DNA of 64,000 bases from Epiperipatus broadwayi (lineage: Eukaryota; Onychophora; Udeonychophora; Euonychophora; Peripatidae), in NCBI GenBank assembly GCA_028023455.1, contig JAQFVV010012506.1:1914714-1978713 (forward strand), in the 5' to 3' direction. The notes beneath the pieces were generated by a model. It was not told where the DNA came from and did not search any database. It saw only the letters and a list, made by a program, of their open reading frames with translations. Within the stretch, counting starts at the first letter, position 1; each line of letters begins with the position of its first letter. Made by a program: the position numbers and the translations under genes. This document shows, piece by piece, positions 9,721 to 21,868 of the stretch.

Positions 9721-10860
9721 TTAATACAATTTTGGATTTAATCTAGTATTGTATTGTTTTATGGTTTTGCATTTTTATTTTGGCTAGTAAAGTGTTAGGC
9801 AGTTTTGGTTTTATATATATATATGCAGCTTTAAGCCGGTTTAGTGTATTAATTTAAAAATAGTTTTGATAAAATATTTTTAATGACTATACTTATGTGA
9901 TGCTGACACCAAAAAGAAAATGGCAGGCATTCTATATTCTCATGAGTATTTGTTTTGATGGATATGAATTGCCAAAGATAAAAAAATATCTCAGTACAAA
10001 TTAACTCAGTAACTGAATCATTAACTTATAATCATGGTATTTTTAAAAATATTTTTTAAAAGATTCAAAATAGTCTGATAAAACAATGTAAACGATTAAA
10101 GGAGATATAGGTGGTTATCTTTGTGAAAGCAATTAAATTCTTGTGTTTGCATTCTGTTCAAACTCACACATATGTGTGAAGGAAAGTGACTAACTAGAAT
10201 ACAAATGTTTACAAACAATAAAAAAAAATAAGATATAAAAAAAAAATATTTATTTTTCAAAAATAAACTCTAATTGCCTTATTACATTAATCTCATCATT
10301 TAGTCTACTAAAAAGAGCAGTAAAGATCTTTTATCTAATATTTCCGTTTTATTCATGTTTTTTTCAACCTCTTCTTTATTAATTCATTTAGAAATGGTTT
10401 AAATGTGTCAAAATATTTTTATTCATGTCAAAAAATGTATTTTATGAATATCTTTTGGATCTCGTTTTTTAGCCCACCAAAAGAGCCTGAACTCATTTAC
10501 TTTTTGATAATATACTTCTAAAGTATAAATGACGTTTTAAATATTTAAAGCGGTTCCTTATATTCAGATAAACGAATGTTAACAAGACTAAGGATATTAT
10601 TTATTAACATGCTTACAATCGTATTACAGTTTTTTGGTGTGAATTTTTTGCTAACTTTCTCTTGTATATGTATGTATAAATATAGTTACATCTGCATTAG
10701 TCTAAAAAAATTTAATTGGAAATCTTTCTTACATATAAAGGATTATTAAGAATTTTAAACTTCTCTCTTAATATTATAATAAATAAAATTAAAAGCGTGT
10801 GAAGCGCTTAAAAGAGAAACTATAAAGAATGCAAAAATATTAAAAACTGAGCGGGTTGCC
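9721..10860. other. no feature seen
   Basis: AT-rich with short TA and A runs. It separates PLE copies B and C; no further PLE coding was recognised. Confidence 0.55.
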
Positions 10861-10928
10861 CTATATTCATAGCAATACAGAGCAGTGCAGAACTGAGAAA
10901 TAATCGGGTTATATGCAAAATATGCAAA

Positions 10929-11300
10929 TTATTTAGATAGCCCAGCGTTTGGAGATGTCGAAGCTGGCGTCGCGCGTCTATTGATAGAATTATTATTACC
11001 AGTAATGAAATACGCCTTTCTAATTCTCCGTTTGATGTCGTTTTTCTTTATGCAAACTACCTTGGGGTTAGAGGGTTCGAATATATGGCCAGTCTTCTTA
11101 GAGTGTTCCAAAAATGTTGATGAATTGTCATTATTTTTCTGTGCTCTTTTGTAAGTGTATCTATGTTGAGCAGTCCTGTTGTTATGCAGGCTTTGGTTTA
11201 ATAAATGACACGGCATCTAGGTTGAGGGCATGAGATGCTATAAACGACATGGGAGGGGATCTGGAGGGGTCGATTTTGTCTTTGGAATTATTGATAAGCC
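10929..11300 (-). pseudogene. Penelope-like element, copy C: GIY-YIG C-terminal fragment
   Basis: The minus strand is open from 11216 to 10929: RTAQHRYTYKRAQKNN, then FLEHSKKTGHIFEPSNPKVV and NDIKRRIRKAYFI, then NSINRR. The E-H-x-x-x-T-G-H block, the basic helix and the N-x-INR ending match copy D at 23600-23720, so it belongs with D rather than with A/B. Coding-like sequence in another frame continues upstream to about 11300 (SHALNLDAVSFIKPK), perhaps a second overlapping endonuclease fragment. No RT is seen. It is a dead 3' fragment. Confidence 0.7.
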
Positions 11301-12893
11301 GATAAAGGATTGAAAACTATTATGACTTGATTATTAATACCTTAAATGCATGAATCTTCTTGAAAGAAAAGGTGTCCTGCTATATTTATCTACTTTGTAT
11401 TTTAAAGCCAGTCAGATGTTTTTCTCGCAAATACGTGACAGTAATCTTAAGAAAATAGAATGATAATAAAAAAAAAGATTGCTGTCTTGAACTATGTTAG
11501 AAAACTTTTTGCTCGTCTTTGAAATAAACCGTGAAGAAAAGTAGCAGGCAATTTTCTCTTTCAAAAGGGTTTAAGTGCTACAAGTAATCAAAATAATTTC
11601 AGCCATATTTCTGAACTTCCATTAAAAATTATAAGCAAACATTTATTTGCGAAAATAGTCATATAAAACACACGTATATATATGTTTTTTTTTATTGATT
11701 CATTGTTAATAAATAATATAACTCATATATAGACATATATTACAAATAAATGCATTGTTTATTACTCGAGAATTCATGTGAAGTTCTAATACCAGAAATA
11801 CAATTGAACTACTGATTCATGGATTTTCATCTCTAGAGTTGGAAAATCTATTGCTAAACTAAACCACACCGAGTATTATCAAACGTTATCAAAAATAATA
11901 TAATATTAATGACAAATTAATGTTGGTTATAAAAAAATTTTATTATCAGTATAAGTACATTCGATGATAAAATTAATACTTAAATATCAATTATATTTGT
12001 TTTTATTTTATCTGAAAAAAAAAAAGAGAACTAACAAAAAAAACCATCAACAACTTTACCTTAATATATATATATTTGTCTCAGCAATTTTACAGATTAA
12101 ATTCTATTGTCAAACTAATGGATCATTTAACTATATGCTATTTAAGTAAATTAAAATGAAATAAATGCTGTAAACTATAATTTTGCTTTTCGGTAAGAAT
12201 AGCCATAAGTTATACTTTATCTAAACGAATGAAAATATTTTTAAAATTTTATTATTCAATGTTAACTTTTCAAATAATTTTAGAATACTTATAAATTTAG
12301 TTTTTTTTATTATTTCATTTTAATTAATTTTACGGTAGCTTGAATTTTAATTAATTACTATAAATATATTCACAAAGTCATTTGATTTATATTTTAAGAA
12401 TTTTTTTATTAATGTGTTCCCATGTACGCGAGATAAAGACTGGGGTAAAATTATATCATTGTTTATAAAGACTCTTGAAACATGTTATTCGATCACGAAT
12501 AAACTCATAAAAAAACAATTATTTTATTTACAATATATACATTTAAATAATATTTTACTTATTTTAGTTTGGATTGTAAGTAGCTTGTAGTAAAAAAATA
12601 ATCACAATGTTTATAAAAATTTATTCTTAGGAATGCATAAAATATGAAATTAAATTTGTTTGAAATTATAATTTTGGGAGTTATTATATATCAACTAAAA
12701 CTAATAAATATTTCAAGAATATATTTTTTTTAATTCGAGAAATCTTTGCAAAGAAAGACTGAAATCAATCAGATTTATTTATATTGTCACCTCAACTTTC
12801 TCCGCGCAATCTTTCACTTATTCAACCTCAATAAACTCTCATTTATTTCAAGTAGCTAGTCAATTGAATTTTATACTTTAGGATCAAATATAT
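11301..12893. other. no feature seen
   Basis: Very AT-rich. If 12921-13731 is a 3' LTR, its internal region would be expected here, but no gag or pol motif was found. Confidence 0.5.
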
Positions 12894-12920
12894 CGGGGGC
12901 GCCAAATTGCAGCCATAAAT

Positions 12921-13731
12921 TGTAATGCCCACCAGAGATCATCATCATTAGTAAATTTAGGACTATAGAAGATACTGGAGAAAGTAATTAAATTGTCTCT
13001 CTCAAAAAAATAATAATAATATTGATAAAACCATTCAATCTATATGGTCTTAATTTCAAACTCAGCATTAGTCATACAAATATTTCATGATAAATTTATT
13101 ATAAAATTCATACTAATGAGACAACTTTCTTCCACAACTTTATTATAATATTTGATCTCGAGTGGTAACTACAGAAAATGCTATATACAGTTCTCATTTA
13201 TATCTGACTGGAAACAAATCAGTAATCAATGCAGAGAACTCATAATCTATGTTCATAATAGAAACTTATTATTTAATTGAACATTAGATAAAATTTATCA
13301 CAAATAAATCTCCTTATTTAATTCCATTACTTTATTTTTCGTTCTCAGCATCTATCACTTTCAATAGCTACAATTATATAACACGGAATGTCTGTGTTAT
13401 GTTCTCTAATCTGAGAATCTCTAATCTTATTTCTCTAACATACATATATCTGTCGATCAATTATCAATTCATGATCCCTATTTTAATAATACAATAATTT
13501 TATTATAATGTGCTACTTGACTTCCAAACTAGCTCTTAGACTAATAATTGAACTGCTCTTTCTCAAGGTCTAGATCTGTCAAGAGGTGCCCATATAAACG
13601 ATTACACTGTAATGGATATGATTCCATATATGCAAAATAAATTTTAATACGAGTTTAATAGTGGGAATCACTCTAAACACCGAGAGCAGGAAAGGGATTT
13701 TATGTCTGCTCCCAATATTCACAACATTACA
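12921..13731 (+). repeat. candidate LTR
   Basis: Starts TGTAATG and ends CATTACA, a perfect 7-bp inverted terminus of TG...CA type, 811 bp apart. A G-rich block, CGGGGGCGCC, lies about 20 nt upstream (12894-12903), where a polypurine tract would be in plus orientation (or a primer-binding site in minus). A TATA-like CATATAAACG is near 13591. No target duplication or partner LTR was found, so this is tentative. Confidence 0.4.
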
Positions 13732-16700
13732 ATGAATCAAAAGATTAAATTTGTTAAACTTAACTCAACTATTCCCTGTCATTTTATTCTATTATTTCTA
13801 ATCTATTTTTAATTAATAACCTTAATAATTTTATTTTGCTAAAGTAAACTATGGAAGTAAACCATGGACATCAATCAGACAAATCAATCAAAATTTACTT
13901 ATGAAAGGAAAGTACGGAAACAAATCATAAAATCGGATTATGCAAATTAATGGTGAAAATAAATTATGTGAAAATGAAGTTTATAAAAGTGACTTATATA
14001 AAAATTATGTAAATGGAATATAGAAATATTCGATAAAATCTATACTGTAAATCAATCATGGAAATAAATCATCAATATAAAATTAACTATGTGAATCGAA
14101 TATGGAAACAATATGATAATGACTACTGCAAATCGATCTTGGAAATAAAGTATCATTATAAAATAAATAATTAATTTAAATATGAACTAATATTACCTTA
14201 ATATAGGTGCTGGATATATAGGTTCTGGAGATATTTGAAACATCAAACACAAAACACAATACATTCATTTAATAACAATAATGATAAAATTAAAATAAAA
14301 ACACACTAAATTATAATATTGTTACACAAATATATGATTCCGATCTATTCAGGACTCTTATTCGAATACATGTTTGAATTAACTAATTTCCTGGATGACT
14401 CACTTCTTGTTTTGACCCATTCATTTATTAAATAAATAATTAATAATAATAATAAATACAAACGCTGGAAACAGAATTCCGGATATTTTAGCTTTAAGAA
14501 AACTTATCTTGAAAGAGAAGAAAACCTATAAATTTCTACCTCCCCCTTTTTATTGTAAACATTGTCCATTGGACTATTCCAAAATAATATATTCGCTTCA
14601 ATTATTTTAACTAACAATGTGAAATAATCTTACATTTCTAAACCATTTTATCAAGCAATAATTTTCACCTTTCTAATGAAAAAGGATGATATGTCACAAA
14701 ATTACCCTACTAATTTTGCAAACGGGTTTAAATTCAAAACCCACACTTTTACATTCATGCTTGTCAGATCTTTACGTTTTGACTGTATATATCTTAATTA
14801 GGTCAGTATGTCCACTCAGCTTGACGACCTCAATTTACCATCATTCAAAAAAAATCAACACAGATCGGTTAGTTTATTAATTAAAATCTTTGTCATTCTT
14901 CATCATACATATACATCTGACTGAATCCTTATTCTTTCCGGGCAACTTTATTCTGTCCCACATAAGAAAACTCTCTTAATATTACACATCACCATGCAGT
15001 ATCTATAACGCGCACACAGCTACTACGTCTTGATAAGGGAAGTTAAAAAAACAACATCAACTTCAAACTTAAATTATTTGCTTGAGCCAGAGAGAGAAAT
15101 CTTTTCTTAAGATCCAGAATCGTGTAAAGAGCTTCTCTTAGACACCTATTCTCTATATTGGCATGCAAAACATTTCTACACTTAAACAGTAACTTTATCA
15201 ATAATTCCATATTTTAACAAATAAATGGAGTGAAACTCAGTCATCTCCGACTGCCATGGTAATTAAATTATGAGACAGCTATTTCCCATCTGTAGGGTGG
15301 TAGGATTACTTTACATTAGTAATGACAAGCATTTATAGCTTTAAATATGCCCACACATACATCGATTCCAGCCTAGATAAATGACAAAGACTAATCAGAT
15401 CCCAAATCAATACATATATGAATTATTTCAATTTTAACCAGTCAAGCCAACAACATACCTAATATTTATATTAATAACAGATCAACACTCACAGCATAAT
15501 AATGGGTTTTATACGACCATCCCCTCCCTCTTCACATTTAATATTAAGCACAAATTAAAATTTTGTTAAGAATAATAAAATATTTATATCATTTCTCTCT
15601 TTACTTTTAAGTCTAAATTTACTTGAGCATCTATGCTTAAATGGTATCAAAATCATTTTCCCTTCTTTCCTTCAAACATTTTAAACATAAACAAAATATT
15701 AAATTAAATAATCCAGTGATTAGAGTGTGACATAGCATATAAACAAAATGAAATATAATAAAAAACAAATGACATATTATATAAACGAAATAAAATAAAG
15801 AATAAATATCAACATTACAGATAGTCTCTTTAAATGTCTTTTCCTTCCACTGTCCCTCATCAATTAATATATTCAGTTCATTTTACTTGAGATAGCTATA
15901 TAATTGCACATCAGACAGTTATTTTAATTAAATGTGTATAGAACGCACAGACAGTCATTTGAATCAAGATAGATAAAAAACATAGATAGTTATTTTAAAT
16001 CAAAAGTGTAGCTACAGGAGAATTAATAAATCTTTAAAAGAGTTCTATTGGTTACCTTCCATTTGATGAGTTCATCCTGGATTTGAATTCCTGGGTTTCC
16101 TTTCTTCTTCTTTTCCATTTGAAGATTCAAATCATATATAACAAGCAGTTTTTGACTACCAAACACGAATTAACCTTTTAAACATTTTTCCTTAGAAGTT
16201 TGCTGCAATTTCTTTAAACAAATTTTAAAGAGCCATATAATTGTTATAATTTGAATTGGAGCTTCCAACTCATACAAAATTTTGACAGTTATCTCCTTCA
16301 ATGAATTTTTAAGAAGCAGAATGGATAAGTTGTAGCATTTAGTATAAAATGTCTTATCAAAAGTTGACTTCTTCATAATTAATTTGAGGAAAAGGAGTAT
16401 GCACCATTTATGGATGAATTAGAAATTCATATTTTGGTCTACTATAAAACTTAAATGCATTATTAAATTCTGAGAAAGAAAATTTTAAAAACTTGAAAAA
16501 AAAAACTTTGAAGATATTAATTTTAGTTAGTTAGCCCAGTTCTCAATCAGCAAAAGTTTCTCCCCCATTTACCTTTTTCTTTCAGTTTTTATAGGATAAA
16601 GAGAAAAAAGAAAACATATGTTAAACCTTCCCCCACCCCAGTGGTTCCTCTTCAAGTCTAATCAAAAAAATCCCCACTCAGAACAAACAATGACTCTTAA

Positions 16701-17700
16701 GTGTTACTATTAACAACTTTGTCTGATTTGAAACCAGATCTCTTTAATTAACATATTGGTGACCAATTTATGAAATTTAGTCAATGAAACTCTAATTAAA
16801 AAATTAAGCCTACTAACATTTTTTTTGTCAAACAAAGGTTACATTCATTGAATCTAAATAATTTCTTATTTAGATTTACATTTTAAATAATATAGAAAAT
16901 TATGTCAATTTTTATAAAGGAAAGGAAAAAAAATCAAACCCATATATCTGTATCACACACACACATGTGCAGACCATCAAATAGAAAACTGATTATTCAG
17001 ATTATATGAACACAAATATCCACCATAATTTCTTATAATTTCAAGCATAAAATCAATTATAATTTCTGATAATCATAAACATAAATATTCACCATAATCT
17101 CCTATAACTTTAAACTTATTCTCTAGAAAGAAACTGTTAACTAAAGCTACTGACAATCGATTCAATCTTAATTCTCATCAACTCTTTAGTAATAGATATT
17201 CCATACAAACACAAACTGTCTCTATATATGTTGCTTTTGAGCTATATAGCCATTACTTTCTCAAATAAAACTTAACTTTTCTTATAGCAAAAAAAAAAAA
17301 AATTTTCCACAATTACTTCATTTTATTACATTTGGTTTATAGATGGAATAAACCAAAAGGCTACAATATATATATTTCGTGAAGATTATATTATGCAATT
17401 AATAAAATTTTATGTTATAGTAACAATTAATTAAGCTAAAGATTTTTGGATCGATTTTCAATTGAGGAAAAAAACAAGATATTTTAGTCTACTTTACACT
17501 TTAGTTTAGAGTGTCATTTTATCTTGAAACAAGTGACCATTCATTAAATAAAATATAATTCTATTACTCTAATGGAGTGATCTATCTTTATTTATAATCA
17601 AATTTGGGTTATTATAAGGAAATATAAGTGTGTGTATATATATATTATATGTGAAATGATGGTTATGTATTATTTATATATGTGAAAGGATGGTTATGTA
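13732..17700. other. intergenic, weak periodicity only
   Basis: 13840-14170 has a loose recurrence of ATGGAAATAAATCAT-like words with no fixed period. A possible minus-strand tRNA-like head lies near 16715-16800 (TGGTCACCAATATGTTAA and GGTTTCAAATC). No gene seen. Confidence 0.5.
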
Positions 17701-17730
17701 TTTATTTTATATTATTCAAATCTTGTAGCT

Positions 17731-17762
17731 CTGATGAGGACTGCTGGCCAGTCGAAACTGTA
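17731..17762 (+). ncRNA. PLE-type hammerhead-like motif
   Basis: CTGATGA, one extra G, a perfect stem GACTG/CAGTC with loop CTGGC, then GAAAC. Stem III would be AC/GT with a one-base loop and H17 = A. Stem I does not pair well upstream. This kind of CTGATGA-hairpin-GAAAC block is what Penelope terminal repeats carry. No PLE coding remains next to it, so it is probably a lone terminal-repeat fragment. Confidence 0.5.
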
Positions 17763-18184
17763 AGGAAAATAAAGAAGTTTTTAAGAAAATTTGTTTGCAT
17801 TGAAGTGTATATGAAAGAAGTGATATAAGCAATATATATATAATTTTAGTTTTGTAAACAAAATGATCATTCATTTGGGTTAGTATTGCTATAACAGTAC
17901 TATAAGAAGCCAAAAACAGTTTTTAAATCCCTCATTGCAGGAAAAAAATTCTTTTTATCAATCTCTCTTTGAAGAACAATAAAAAACAATTCAATATTAT
18001 GACATGTTAATTTTTAGGCACTAAAGATTTAAATGATTTTCAGTTCTTATTTTATTTTCTATATAAGAATAAGTGGAAAACCATTTTTTAACCAATATTG
18101 GATCATTATCTGGACCAGCTATAGTTTAATTGAAAGAAAAATCTTAAGCTTGATTAATATCTAAAAATATTTTTCAATTTTTAT

Positions 18185-18255
18185 CCAGCTTGGATTTAAA
18201 TCCAAATGCCAGGGATAGCAGGTGAAAGCATTAACTCTACACCAGAAGATCACAT
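18185..18255 (-). repeat. possible tRNA-derived SINE head
   Basis: Minus strand: TGGTGTAGAGTTAATGC, a good A-box match, followed about 35 nt later by GGATTTAAATCC in the B-box position. No tail or second copy was identified. Confidence 0.35.
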
Positions 18256-19814
18256 GTAAGGTCATTGGATAAAATAAATAACTATTCTAAAAAGATGTGG
18301 AGTAATGAAGTTATGGACTAACTCTTTTAGCAGAAAACTTGACTTTTGTATTTTCAGTAGGCTCTAGTAAAAAATTTGTGTATAGTCCTCCATATGTGAA
18401 CATTTTATTTTTATGATTAAACCTTTTTGCTATATAATATATTGATAATCTTAATATTATTTATTACAAAAATAAGCTTTCAAGTGATAGACATTTTAAA
18501 AATTAATATTAATGTTTTAAAAATATGAAAAAATTTCTAAATGGAGTTCTTATCTTTAACAATGGAGCTTGATGTCATTGGATACATTTATTTATTCAAA
18601 AAATTATTAGAATGAAATATTAGCTAGACATTAGACAAATTTTCATATTTAAAGTATTAGTACAACAAAATTTAGATATATGATATTAATGTAATTAAAA
18701 CAAAAATAAATTTAGAGCTAATTGTCACCAAAGAAAGATAAAAAATATTAAAACTAAAAATATTATTTATTATTATTAAAATTTAAAAAAATAATTACTT
18801 TATCATTTGACAAATAAAAACTGCTTTTACTTTGCTGTAATAAACATTTTGAAAGTTGTCTTTTTAAAAATGTTTTCAACAAAAATTTTTTGTAGTGATG
18901 TCATTTTTTGGGGGTTTACAAAAATATTGCATAAATTATTTTTAATTTGTAAACTAATTACTGATAATTACATTTTTTTGCTATGTGGCCTTAGGATAAA
19001 ACACTTGTACAAACAGAAATTCTCATTTCTATTGACGTAGGCCACCTCCTCCAATGCCATTATCATTCAAATAGATTGGTGTCGAGCATGCAAAAAGTTA
19101 CTGTCATTGCCTAAGAGGTCTGTATAATACTAACATCTTCAGATTTTTTTTCATCTAATACTTTTAAAATTGAAGTTATTTAAACAAGCAACTGCAATTT
19201 AAGATTATAGATAGGATTAAAATCATATAAAGAAGATATAACAATCACACCAACATTATAATATCCAATCTACATACAATTGCTGCTGTTCTCACTCAGT
19301 TATTTAAAGACTTTGGAAAAATTTAGATAAACTTTTGTAAAATAAAATGCTAATTGTAAATATTAATAAACTCACCATTAAAGGTATATATTAAATAGAA
19401 GATAAGGTAGAGAAACACCCTTCTTGTAAACTATCAATAAATTCATCACCTGCTCTCTCTTGTTAGAAAATCTTAAAAACTAAAATGGCCTTATTTATTC
19501 TTAAAATCTTCAATTTTACTTTTAGCATGTTATAAAATCAAGTTTCATTAAAATGAAATTGTTTTAAAAATAAACAGAACCATTTGGGGCTGATTTATTC
19601 TTAAAGGGTTTTTTTGATAAACAGAAAGTGGGTCTGTGTATATTTATAATATGTGTGAATACATGTTTTTGGATTGCACCATGTATATAATTTATATAAT
19701 TATTACATTACATTTTACAAATTATTTAAATGGTGACAAATGAGATCCAACTAAATATTAAAATTATCATGATAACATTGTAATATGAAGTTGCTTCAAA
19801 AACTTTGCATGCCA
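18256..19814. other. intergenic with one dispersed repeat
   Basis: 19105-19160 (GGTCTGTATAATACTAACAT, then CTTCAGATTTTTTT) is similar to 33630-33660, so a dispersed repeat is likely. Otherwise nothing supportable. Confidence 0.45.
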
Positions 19815-19960
19815 AAATTATATGAGGAAAACAATATTGGTGCTATTAACATCCAACCTGCAAAGCTACTGTTTAATTTTATTATTAAATTTCTCTGCTG
19901 AGCATTTTCAAGAGGCATGCTCTCATATTCATAGCTCTATGTAAAGTAACTCTATCTGGC
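19815..19960 (+). repeat. inverted flanking repeat of PLE copy D, left
   Basis: Matches the reverse complement of 23792-23942 with substitutions and small gaps. Shared blocks include ATTATATGAG, ACAATATTGG, TTTATTATTAAATTT and AAGAGGCATGCTCTCATATT. It lies about 2 kb before the PLE N-terminal coding region. It may be a Penelope pseudo-LTR in inverted orientation. Confidence 0.7.
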
Positions 19961-21133
19961 AATGTATTGCTGTAACAAAATTTGTGAACAGGTAGAGTTG
20001 TACTTACTCAACTAGTTATAAAGGGATGTAGAATTGCATTGAAGAAAGAGTTCAAACATAAGGTCAGAATGACCAACACTATGCCTATCCCCCAATATAT
20101 ATATATATTGAACCGTGTTCTAATATGTGCATTCGAAACACCGGCTTCTTAGGCAGAGAAGAACCTACTCAGAGAGTATGTATGCCCAAACAATAGCTAT
20201 AAAGTATATAACTAGTGTTACATTTCCAGGACATAGCTTCTTCTTGGCTGTTGAGTTCAACACCAAGTTCAAAGCACTTTTTTTTGTTTGTGTATAAACA
20301 CGGGCACCAGCTGCTTATTCTAAAAGAATACCAAAAGAATAGACAATGCACTTTAAACAGTGGCCACTAACTCAATGCCTAAATCCATGACTAGCTCAGT
20401 TGTTTGTAATCACTAATATATTATACTTAATTAGTGGTTAAAAGACTTGATAAAAGGGAATTGATAAAAAGAATTGACTGACAAATAAAGTTTAATTTGA
20501 AAGATAATTTATTAACTAACATTTATTTACTAAATTTAAACATTTTATACTTTTAATAAAACACACACATATTTTAAATTACCATTCTAAATAGTTTAAA
20601 TATTCTTGAACACTGGGAATTTATCTACTTTGATTAATAATATTGATATAAGGATCACGCACATATTAACTCATGCACACACCTAATAATGATAATAAAG
20701 GACTACATAGCATTTGAAATTTAATCACACACATCAATAGTTCATTTATGTATGATTTAGAGTTCATATAATTAGACTCTTGAAAGATTCGTACGAATTA
20801 ATGCAATGCAATGGCTATTACAGTATAAACGAAATAAGCAAATGTTTTACCTAGGCTTTTGTATGTAGACGTAGAATTTTGTTCTCTTTGATGGCTGATT
20901 TCAGTGAGGATATTTCCATTATGAATGCTTACCAGCCGGCTGGGACTTTTCCTTGATGAGTTTCCTGATTTTCACGATTATTACTATTGGAGACAATTAA
21001 ATACTGACGGAGATTTTCTAAGTTGTTACGTTGACATTATTTCACAGGCAGATCTTGCTGTTTTCATCGGACTTTTTAGGCTGTGGAGAGGCATGAATTC
21101 CCAAAATCTTCTCAACACTGCATTTTGTTTGTT

Positions 21134-21218
21134 AACTGACTCAATTAATTTCTGAACTGCACTACTCAATTACTTTTGTGAACTGCACTCACTCAACTAA
21201 TTTGTGAACTGATTACTG
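21134..21218. repeat. short degenerate tandem repeat
   Basis: Four units starting AACTG at 21134, 21155, 21181 and 21207, of 21-26 bp, containing ACTCAAYTAATTTGTG variants. Just downstream are CAATAAA (plus strand) and, read on the minus strand, TATAAATAG at 21234-21242. It could be part of an LTR or pseudo-LTR. Not assigned. Confidence 0.55.
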
Positions 21219-21832
21219 TCCAATAAAAAAGGTCTATTTATACCTGTGCCTTGTTGTCTTTCTAATATCTCCGGCAAAGATCTGTTGTCAAATTCCAGTG
21301 ATAATCATTTGATAAACGTGTTTTGGAAGATTGCTTAATTAGTAATAGCCATGCAATAAAACATGTTGTTTTATTTTATTAATAGCCATTGCCGTGTTTT
21401 TAATGATAATCTTCTTTTATTTTGCATACATTTTATTTATTTACAAATCGCACATATATACGCACATATATTTTTAATACAATTTACTATTTAGTTTTAA
21501 CATTATTTTTCTTTAATTAAACTTGAATGAAAAGAGATTTGTATGTTTTAACTTTTTAAATTATATTTTTACGAATACTAATAAAGACTCTTTACTTCCT
21601 TTTATAACCCTTAGTTTAATTTCTCTAACAAAACACCCCTCTCCCCTTCTGATTAATTAATTGTAGCTTTTTTATTTCAAAACTAACACTAGAAGACTAT
21701 TTGATTCTTATCCTTTTCTAAAACAAACTGCAATAAACTCTTCAACGTTTAATTTTATGTTTTTCTTTTATCAACGATTATTTTAATAATATAATTTTAG
21801 ATAAAATTATATGTGCCTATATCAATATAGGT

Positions 21833-21835
<3 letters not shown>

Positions 21836-21864
<29 letters not shown>
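21836..21864. repeat. (TA)n microsatellite
   Basis: About 29 bp of TA immediately before the PLE copy D coding remnant. Confidence 0.95.

Positions 21865-21865
<1 letters not shown>

Positions 21866-21868
<3 letters not shown>

Noticed and set aside
18880-19040. Zinc-knuckle-like word GHIAKKC on the minus strand
   Set aside because: One cysteine of CCHC is replaced by Val, a stop lies inside it, and no gag-like context surrounds it.
20118-20150. Possible hammerhead with CGAAAC
   Set aside because: First core box would read CTAATAT and stem II does not pair.
20169-20351. 60-codon minus-strand frame
   Set aside because: Composition and lack of motifs suggest chance; in the unassigned 5' flank of PLE D.
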